DNA of 64,000 bases from contig CM042697.1 of the NCBI GenBank assembly GCA_023614405.1, positions 299,174,954 through 299,238,953 of the forward strand. The letters are read 5' to 3'. Shown here piece by piece: positions 56,473-64,000 of this stretch (positions are counted from its first letter, which is position 1; each line of letters starts with the position of its first letter). The translations under genes and the position numbers were made by a program. The notes beneath the pieces were generated by a model that ran no database searches, was not told the DNA's origin, and saw only the letters and a program-made list of their open reading frames with translations. The DNA is from Avena insularis (taxonomy: Eukaryota; Streptophyta; Magnoliopsida; Poales; Poaceae).

Positions 56473-57944
56473 CTTATGGCGTACTTCTGCAGGTAGCGCG
56501 GCTTCGGCTCACTGTACCATGAAGAAGGGCATGTAGCCAGTTGAGCTGTTTGGCGTTGTACGCAAGCTCCAGAGGACAGATGGTAGCTCTTATGCCCAGG
56601 TTCCCGCAAGTCATTCGAGTGGGCTGAGTAGGCGTTTCTTGATGCCACCGCCTATGAGACCGTTGGCCTTTTCGACCTGCCCGTTAGTTTGCGGGTGAGC
56701 CACGGAAGCGTAGGATATGTTGATGCCAAGGCCTTCATAGAAGTCCTGGAATTCTTTGGACATGAAGTTCGACCCATTATCCGTGATGATGCTGTGCGGC
56801 ACACCGAACCTGTAGACTATGGACTCGAAAACTTGATAGCCGTTTTGCCCTTTTGGTTGGTGACAGGCATGGACTCGATCCACTTGGTGAACTTGTCGAC
56901 TGTGACCAGGAGGTAGACGTGGCCTCCTTTCAAAGATTTGGGCAATTTGCCGATCATGTCGAGGCACCATTGGGTGAAGGTCCAGGCCAAGGGTATGGGC
57001 CTGAGCTCTGACCCTGGTGCGTGTGGCTTGTCCGCAAACCTCTGGCAGCCGTTGCACCTTTGGACGATGTCCTTGGCATCGTTCATGGCCGTTGTCCAGT
57101 AGAATCCAGCTCGTAAATCTTTGGCGATGAGGGCGCGGCTTCCCGCGTGATGGTCGTAGATGCCCTCGTGGATGTCTTGGAGGATGGTTTTTCCGTCACC
57201 GATGGTGACACACCTTTGGAGGACACCCGAAATGTTGCGCTTGTATAACTTTCCATTGAGGATGGTCAGGGCCTTGTACCGGAAAGATATGCGCCGGGCA
57301 TATGTCGGGTCATCAGGCAGTTCTCTGTTTATCAGGTACTGAAGGTACGGTTGCATCCATGTTTCGTCAATTGCCATGACCTGCATTAAGCTGACCAGCT
57401 CGACCTCTGTGTCGAGTTTTGTGGGTCCTTTTTGTCCTTCGGGTGGCGCATCCCCCGAGTGCTCTGCCTCTTTGGGTGATCCCTTAGGGAATTTCCTTTT
57501 GATGGAAGGCACGCAGATTTGTTCGAGGAACACACCTGGTGGCACCGGTGCGTAGGTGGAGACGATGTTGGTGAGTCTATCAGCTTCCTCTTTGCTTTCC
57601 CTTCCAACGTGCCGAAGCTCGCAGCCGTCAAAGTCTCCTTCCAGTGAATTGTAGAGCACGCAATACGCGATCATGTTGGCGGCGTGTGCGTCGCACTCGT
57701 TCATCGTCTGCTGGACGATGAGGTTCGAGTCACCGTAGATGACTAGGCGCGTTGCGCCACAGATCTTGGCCATCCTCATGTCGTGGATGAGGGCCTCGTA
57801 TTCGGCCTCATTGTTGCAGGCGCGAAATTTCATCCGAAGGACGTATTTCATCTTATCGCCTTGCGGGGACGTCAGTATGACGCCAGCTCCTGCTCCGGCC
57901 TCGCGCTTGGAGCCGTCGAAGTGCATTGTCCATGACTGTGTCAT
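56473..57944 (-). pseudogene. pol: Second RNase H and integrase of element G (cut by B)
   Basis: The frame from 57944 has SWTMHFDGSKREAGAGAG (RNase H Asp), ACNNEAEYEALIHDMR and VIYGDSNLIVQQ. It then has the integrase finger region (GIYDHHAGSRALIAKDLR, then CNGCQRF) and WCLDMIGKLP (first Asp). A one-base loss near 56835 shifts the frame. The other frame has PHSIITDNGSNF (second Asp) and NGQVEKANG (Glu), so the catalytic triad is present. After 56611 the reading continues with changes until it meets the LTR of B at 56472/56473. Confidence 0.9.
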
Positions 57945-59735
57945 GTTCGGGGTGTCCGGCAGCTGGAGCTCAATCCATTGGACGAAGAAGTCAGGGAGGA
58001 CCTGAGATTTGATCGCATGGCGCCGCTCGTAGACTATGTATAGAGGAGATAGCTCGATGCCCCCACGGGGCTACACATCCTGTAGCTTCGGGGTTGTTCA
58101 GGATGTTGGACAGTGCCGCCTCGTTGACGACCATTATCTGATGCTCCTGGAAGTAGTGGCTCAGCCGACGAGCCGTCATGAACACATCGTAGGTGAGTTT
58201 CTGGTAGTGAGGGTACCTCTATTTTGTTGGCGTCAGTACCTCGCTGAGGTAGTACATTGGGTGTTGGACCCCATGGGTCTTTCCTTCTTTGGGTCGTTCG
58301 ACCATGAGTACGGTGCTTACCACCTGATGTGTGGCTGTTATATATAGCAGCAGAGGCTCGCGTTCCTTTGGTGTGACCAGGACGGGCGAGGTGGAGAGCA
58401 GTCGCTTCAGATCTTCGAATGCATCGTCTGCTTCAGGTGTCCACTCGAATTTGTCTGCTTTGCGTAGCAGCTGGTAGAAAGGCAGGGCCTTCTCACCCAT
58501 GCGGCTGATGAATTTTCTCAGCGCCGCGATGCGTCCAGCTAGCTGCTGGACACCTTTCAGGTTCTTTGGCTTCTCCATGGCCAGTATGGCCGGATTTTCT
58601 TCGGATTTGCCTCGATCCCTCGCTAGGAGATGAAGTAGCCAAGTAGTTATCCAGATGGGATGCCGAAGGCGCACTTTTGTGGGTTCAACTTGATCTTGTA
58701 GTGATCGAGGTTGTCGAACGTCTCGCGGAGATCGTCGATCAATGTCTTGGCATCCCTTGTCTTGATGACTATGTCATCAACATAGACCTGTATGTTACGG
58801 CCGATCTGGATCTTCAGGCACACCTACATGCACCGGTGGTACGTGGCACCTGCGTTCTTCAGCCCAAAGGGCATTGTGTTGTAGAAGAATACTCCGAACG
58901 GCGTGATGAATGTCGTTTTCTACTGATCTTCGACCTTCAGCCGAATCTGATGGTAGCCTAAGTAGGCATCGAGGAAGGAGAGTTTCTCGCATCCTGCAGT
59001 TGAATCGATGATCTGATTAATCTGAGGAAGAGGTAAGTGGTCCTTTGGGCAGTGCTTGTTGAGCGACGTGAAGTCCACGCACATCCGCAGGATGTACGTA
59101 TCCTTTTTAGGGACCAATATAGTGTTGGCTAGCCACTCACTCTCCTTGATCTCCCGGATGAAGTCGGCTTCGGCTCGTGGTTCGGAAAATCGTCAGATGG
59201 ACTGTTTGACAGGCTTGGCATCCGGAAATACATTGAGTGCATGCTCGACGAATTCCCTGGGAACTCCTGGCATGTCCGCAGGACACCAGGCGAAGATTTC
59301 CCAGCGGTCACGGAGGAATTCGACGAGCGCGCTTTCCTATGCAGGGCTGAGGTTGTTGGCGATCAGCGCCGTATTGGAGGCATCTGTTAGGTGGACCTGC
59401 ACCTTTTTTGTGTTGACTGTGGAGTCAAACGACATGTCGGGTGAGTTTTGCCTGGATACTGGGGGTGCCCGGTTGTCTGTCACCTCTCGAAGCCTTGTGA
59501 GCTCCTCCTACATGCCGAACGACTAGGAGATTCTGTTGAAGTCCCTATCGCAGTGTTCAGATCGGGTGAAGCTGCCCTGGACCATGATGATGCCCCTAGG
59601 CCCTGGAATCTTGAGTAGCAGGTACGCATAGTGCGGTACTGCCAGGAACCTTGCGAATGCCACACGCCTGAGGATGGCGTGGTATTGTGATGGCCAGTCT
59701 ACCACTCCGAACTCGAGCCGCTCACACCGAAAGTT
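57945..59735 (-). pseudogene. pol: RT and first RNase H of element G (many stops)
   Basis: Recognisable pieces from high to low coordinates: YAYLLLKIPGPRGIIMVQG (end of the protease-RT linker), ALNVFPDAKPVKQSI, then MCVDFTSLNKHCPKD, IDSTAGCEKLSFLDAY and QVYVDDIVIKTRD. A connection part (NLKGVQQLAGRIAALRKF) and YYLSEVLTPTK follow. Stops interrupt it at about 58918, 58824, 58672 and 58628, among others, and there is at least one shift. Confidence 0.87.
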
Positions 59736-62190
59736 TTAGGGATTACCGAAGATGACGTCGAGCCTTATCTTTCCCAAGAGATATATGCCCTTCCCTAGGA
59801 CTATGTCGTGGAACATTGTGTCGAATTGTTCCAGGCTACATAGCGGGATCCTCATTGCTGCTAGGGTGCTAGCGAACATGAGGTTGATGCCTTTGCCGCC
59901 GTTCATAAAGACGTGGCTCATCTCGAACCCTCTGATCTGCGCCTCAAGCACCAGGGCAGCATGCCCTGGGCAAGGGATCTTGCAGGGGTGATCTGAATGA
60001 CTGAATGTGATGCAGGACTCCGAGCCGCTGAGGTACTTATGGATGGCAGGCGGAGCAGTCACAGCTAGGCTGACTTGGCGGGTGATCTTCTTTTGCACCC
60101 TATTTATTGGGCGCCCCTTTTGGATCATCAAGTACCCTTTTGGCACTAGGTACCCATTTATGCCATTGTTTTGCACGGGTGCGACTGCTTGATTCGGAGG
60201 TCCCACGGGTGGTGGTGGAGGAGCTCGGTGGGTGATATCACCTGGCGTAGGTGCAGGTCCGAACCCTGGGTTCACTATCTGCCGTCGCATTTGGGTGAGG
60301 CCCTCGTTGAGTTTCTGGAACTCGCGGCAGTCCTTGAGCATGTGGATGGCCTTCTTTTTGCCATCATGCTTGTCGATGTAGAAGTGGATGGTGCACAGGC
60401 CCGACAACTTGTCGTATGCTGAAGGTTCGTCGTCACGGCCGAGGCACTGCCACATTTGTGTTGGGCGTCCTCCGTCGCGGAAGTTGCTTCCACGGTATCC
60501 TCCGCTGCTGCGGTTGCTTTTGTTGTGGCGTCAGCGTAGCCAGCCGCAACCATGTCGGGTCCGTCGCGATCGTCATAGACGCGCGATCTTCGCTTGCTAC
60601 GGCGCTCGCGCCTGCGGCCGTATTCATCCTCCTCATCTGAATGCGGTCGTTGGGGGGGAATCCTCGCCATCTGCCCACCTATTGGCGATGTCCATGAGGT
60701 GGTAGAGTGTCTTGGGCTTGACGCGCCCAAGTTCTTCCTTGAAGTCCGGGCGCTTGACGCCATCCTTGAAGGCGTAGATCGTTCTCTCCTCGGAGATGTG
60801 TGTCGCGGAGTTCTTGATATTGGACTAGCGCAATATGTACGAGTGAATGGATTCGCCCGTTCGTTGAGTGCAGGCCCGCAGCTCCTCGATCGAGGCTGGA
60901 CTCTTGCTGGTGCCCTTAAAGTTTCGGATCAAACTGTATGCCAGCTCCTCCCAGCATCTGATGGAGCCTGAGGACAGGCTACTGAGCCAGATCCGGGTTG
61001 CGCCTGTCACCTGCAGCTGAAGGCACTACAGGGCGGTGTTCTTGTTGCCACAATACAGCTTGACGGACGAGAGGTGGTCGCTAAGCCACGCCTTTGGATC
61101 CTGCGTGCCGTCGAACTTCGGAGTGTCCAAAGGAAGCTTGAAATTTTTTGGCATCCGCGTGCGCCGAACAGATCTGCTGAAGCATCGAGCTCCGCACAGT
61201 TCCCTGTCGTCATCCTCTTCGGATTCGGTTGAGCACGCGCGTTTGCCACGTGCCTTGTCGACCTTGTGCTGGGAAAGGTTGTTTCGAGCGTCGTAGTCGC
61301 GGCTGCGATGTTTTGGGCTCTTCCGTCGTTGAGGTAGATCCTGCTCATCCTCTTCCTCGTCAGATGAGGGTGTGGGGCTACGGTTGAGTCTGACCGTAGC
61401 CTTTTTCTTTCGCTCTGTAGGAGCTTCTTCATGGAGCGCAGCTCCGACGAGTCCGAGTCTGGCTAGTGCGGACTTGTGCATAGCTCTCTTCGGGTCCCCC
61501 ACCGGAGGTGGATGGGACGTGATATATGTGGTGGCTGCCATGATCGCAGCTTGCGGCGTCTTCGATATGACGTTGTCGTTGACGTCCATCTCCATGAAGG
61601 ACGTGTTGAGGGTTCGTGTGACTTCGCGATGTGCAGTAGGATCCATGTGCTCTATGCGAGAGCGATGGTTGTTTGCATTGTTGTCGTGCGAGATGGATCC
61701 GCCAGCGGCGGAGAGAGCAGCTCGCCGTGCGCTAGACTCTGAAGCTGCTTGCTTACATTTGTCGAGCTCCTCCTACAGCTGCACCTGCCTGTTGTGCTCA
61801 CCGATGAGGAGGACGTGGTATTCCATCAGCAGGTCCCGTGAAGAATTCACGGGTAGGATCTTGTTGCCCGCTATGGCTTCGCATGCTTGGCGCCAACCAT
61901 CCTTGTTGAGGTTGATCCGCTAATAAGCGGCGGTGTCGCCCTCGTTGGGCGGGAGGGATGGTTGCCTCCCGTTTCCCCTGTTTTCATCATGTGGGTTGGG
62001 TGGTGGTATGTGGGCACCCGAACCTGGTGGTTGTTGTTCCACCTCTCTTTGGCTGACCACGGTGCACTGGTAGCGCCCGTGGATTGGATCACCGCTGCCG
62101 CAGCTTTCGGATTCGGAACCTTAGGTTCCCTCATCCGATGGGGGGGCACACAGATCTGAGTTGCAGCTGCTGCTGTCGTATGACTCATCC
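59736..62190 (-). pseudogene. gag: gag and protease of element G (broken)
   Basis: The amino part near 61900 carries INLNKDGWRQACEAIAGNKI and LLMEYHVLLIGEHNRQVQL in a frame with stops. The next part starts at ATG 61646 (MDPTAHREVTRTLNTSF), contains acidic and Arg-rich stretches and then the capsid start (MPKNFKLPLDTPKFDGTQDP). A stop near 61026 is followed by ATRIWLSSLSSGSIRCWEEL and a RNFKGTSKSPASIEEL motif. After further shifts comes the 59736-60455 frame (CREFQKLNEGLTQMRRQI) and the protease, where the active-site motif reads MNGGKGIN in place of an expected Asp-Gly-Gly-Ser type. The frame ends at a stop at 59736. Confidence 0.82.
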
Positions 62191-62479
62191 GTCAGCGTTG
62201 ACGTGCGTAGCACGCTAGGATGCGGGGCCCATGAGGCGGGCCCGATTGATGGAAGTGGCACCCGCTCTGGGAGGCGGAGAGTGTCGGTCTGTCCCACCTG
62301 GAAGCAGAAGCTCCCAAACATAATATCGAGCCCGTCGTCTACGGGCTCGAAATCCTTCATGGTGGCTGGCGAGTGGGCGGTGAATTCGAAAGCACCGAAG
62401 AGGAGGTGGCTCTCCGTCACCGAGGAGTTGTAGATCTCTTTGGTTGGGACCATCAAGATCGCACAATCAGCGCCCCCGA
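62191..62479 (-). other. 5' leader of element G
   Basis: Short leader between the primer site and the gag remains. Reading frames here overlap on both strands; none is supported. Confidence 0.5.
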
Positions 62480-62497
62480 TTCCCACACACGGCGCCA
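62480..62497 (-). other. Primer binding site of element G
   Basis: On the minus strand this reads TGGCGCCGTGTGTGGGAA, two bases after the LTR end (...CTCATCA). It is TGGCGCC type like F but differs after the seventh base. Confidence 0.8.
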
Positions 62498-62499
62498 AT

Positions 62500-62990
62500 T
62501 GATGAGGTTCTATCTCATCAATGCCCATTATTATGAGCTTGGGTTCTGGAGAAGGTGGGGATGCTGGAGATCATGGAACAGTTAACAGACAAGCAAACAG
62601 GGGACACGAGATTTACCTAGGTTCAGGCCTCCGGAGGGAAAACCCTACTCCTGCTTGTATGCTCTTGATTACGGTGGAACTGAAAAGTACAGGGGTGCGC
62701 AGATGTAATATAGCGTGGAGGTGTGTATGCGGTGAGAAGTTGCCCTCCTCGTCATGCCCTCCTAGCCTTTATATAGAGAGGAAGGCCTCGGTCACAGATC
62801 GAGTCGGTTATAAGTTAGGGTTTGCCCCTTTGAATATTCTATCTACTCTAGTCTTGCTCTCCAAGGATCCAAAGACACCATGGTCTTGGGCCACCCGAAA
62901 ATCTCCACAGGCCGCATATATTCTTGTGGGCCTTCCTTGGGCTGGACCAGGTATGCTAATATTGTGTACCCGTAGGGTATAACCATGTCA
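62500..62990 (-). mobile_element. 5' LTR of element G
   Basis: It starts TGATGAGGTTC beside the primer site. I place its outer end at ...AACCATGTCA (62990), so on the minus strand it would start TGACATGGTTATACCC. The second LTR is not in the window, so the outer end is inferred from the TG...CA rule and from the change in sequence character. Confidence 0.7.
62766..62775 (-). promoter_or_regulatory. TATA box of G's 5' LTR
   Basis: The minus strand reads CTCTATATAAAGGCTAGGAGG, a strong TATA match 215-225 bases from the LTR start. Confidence 0.65.
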
Positions 62991-64000
62991 ACTACAAGTG
63001 TTCAAATAAGAATAGAGTTTGGATTAAAGGAAAGTATTTAAATAAAACTAAAATGTAAACTTCAAAAATAAAAAGCATAAAAGTAAAGAACGATTTGTTT
63101 GTTGTTTTCTGCAGATGACAAAGGAGGCGCGGGGAAATGAAGTTCATGATGATAGTGAATGTGCCAGGTGGATGAGTGATAAGTGTAACAATTATAATCT
63201 TATAAGAATGTGTGTAGGCGAACAACCCATAATTAGCCGGAACTCCTCTTGGTAGATTTCATACGAACTTCAATAATCCTACTAGCCTGTTACCACAACC
63301 ATGGTCAGTCACTAGACGATTAAGATCCTTCAGGTTGCTTAGCAATTAATCTCCTTGGATAAGACTAATGCAATAAGCTCTGTGGCTCCTTGTTATCCTC
63401 GAGTCAAACTACTTTCCCATTTATACCCCCGTGTCACTCGAGGGTCGTCGTTCTGATAGTGAACAAGATTATATCTATGTAGAACAAAGCATCATGTTGT
63501 CTGGGCCCTTAATTGGACAACAGGCATTAAGCATCCCACGGATAGTCAAGCACACATAATATAGTAATTAAAATCAACCACAAACTTAATGGAAATTATA
63601 TAGGCACATCACATCTCACCAATCCCCTACATCTCCCACACCCAAGGGAACTTACTCACACATGAGATAAGAAACCATCATCGATGTAATTAAATAAAGG
63701 GAGTTCTTCTTGATATTACCGTGCAGATCCACAATAAGAAATAGAAGTAAATCCAATACAACTCAAGATGGGAAGAACAATCTCAAACCCTAGTCTTGCC
63801 TGGTGGAGATCTCTCTCTCTCAAGTACAAGTAATGGCTATGGGGGTGTGGTGGCTAGGAGATCGAAGATCGTGGAACGACATGAAGACCGTCTTCCCCTT
63901 CTTCTTCGGATCTCTTCTTTCTCCCTTCTAAAGTTGTCCCCTTTAATAAGATGAAGGCAATGGCAGCTATACGTCGGGAAATATACGTCCGAAAAATATA
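62991..64000. other. Unclassified right flank
   Basis: About 1 kb of sequence outside element G, with no long reading frame. It has the composition of retrotransposon LTR or leader sequence (a CTCGAGGGTCGTCGTTC stretch, a TCTCTCTCTC run, AAACCCTAG), but I find no match to anything else in the window and no terminal motif. A short target copy for G (actac at 62991) cannot be tested. Confidence 0.4.

Larger units (their letters stand above)
56473..62990 (-). mobile_element. Element G: Tat-lineage Ty3/gypsy retrotransposon (5' two thirds)
   Basis: The 5' LTR is 62500-62990, followed leftwards by PBS, gag, protease, RT, double RNase H and integrase. The element stops at 56473, inside the integrase region, where B begins; the remainder must lie left of the window on the far side of B. 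It is the oldest layer seen. Many stops and shifts make it inactive. Confidence 0.9.

Noticed and set aside
1..64000. tRNA, rRNA or host protein-coding genes
   Set aside because: None seen. The only tRNA-related sequences are short primer binding sites next to LTRs.

Overview
The window shows no recognisable host gene. It is a deeply nested stack of LTR retrotransposons of the kind that fills grass genomes. Several features suggest a large-genome grass, probably a cool-season cereal or relative: Ty3/gypsy elements of the Tekay (chromovirus) and Tat lineages with 3-4 kb LTRs, a Stowaway MITE with CTCCCTCCG ends, and insertions nested five deep. The species cannot be fixed from this sequence alone. 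All the retroelements read on the minus strand, so their 5' ends are at the higher coordinates.

Layout, oldest to youngest. Element G (56473-62990) is a Tat-lineage element: 5' LTR 62500-62990, then gag, protease, RT, a second RNase H and integrase running leftwards until cut at 56473. Element B (visible 1480-56472) sits in G's integrase region. It is non-autonomous: its only gene is gag (2591-3944), between very long LTRs. B's 3' LTR tail holds a Stowaway MITE (1715-1796) and is entered by a further LTR, A (1-1479). B's 5' LTR (5088-56472, interrupted) received two full elements: C (5348-35867, Tekay) and F (38849-53375, Tat). D (6236-22914, Tekay) lies in C's 3' LTR. E (15849-19864, a 4.0 kb solo LTR) lies in D's 5' LTR. 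Three nests are proved by exact 5-bp target duplications: D (gaact), E (gacaa) and F (gctat).

Coding content. C and D keep gag, protease, RT, RNase H, integrase and a C-terminal chromodomain-like tail, but with nonsense and frameshift changes. Both also carry an extra sense-strand reading frame between the primer binding site and gag; it encodes a related coiled-coil, acid-tailed protein. D has a second, different one. F is the most unusual: besides a broken gag-pol it contains, on the opposite strand between pol and its 3' LTR, a seven-exon gene with six canonical introns. That gene encodes a protein of the type annotated in plants as 'putative gypsy type transposon' plus a coiled-coil tail, and has its own TATA box. 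F also carries two tandem arrays (60-bp units inside an intron, 68-bp units after pol).

Shared cis signals. B, C and D have an initiator-Met primer site and a perfect stem-loop just inside the polypurine tract whose stem differs between elements by paired changes. B, C, D and E share a short conserved block about 0.6-0.8 kb from the internal end of the LTR. No element here looks able to move by itself. Catalytic residues are lost in the integrases of C and F and probably in the proteases of D and G.
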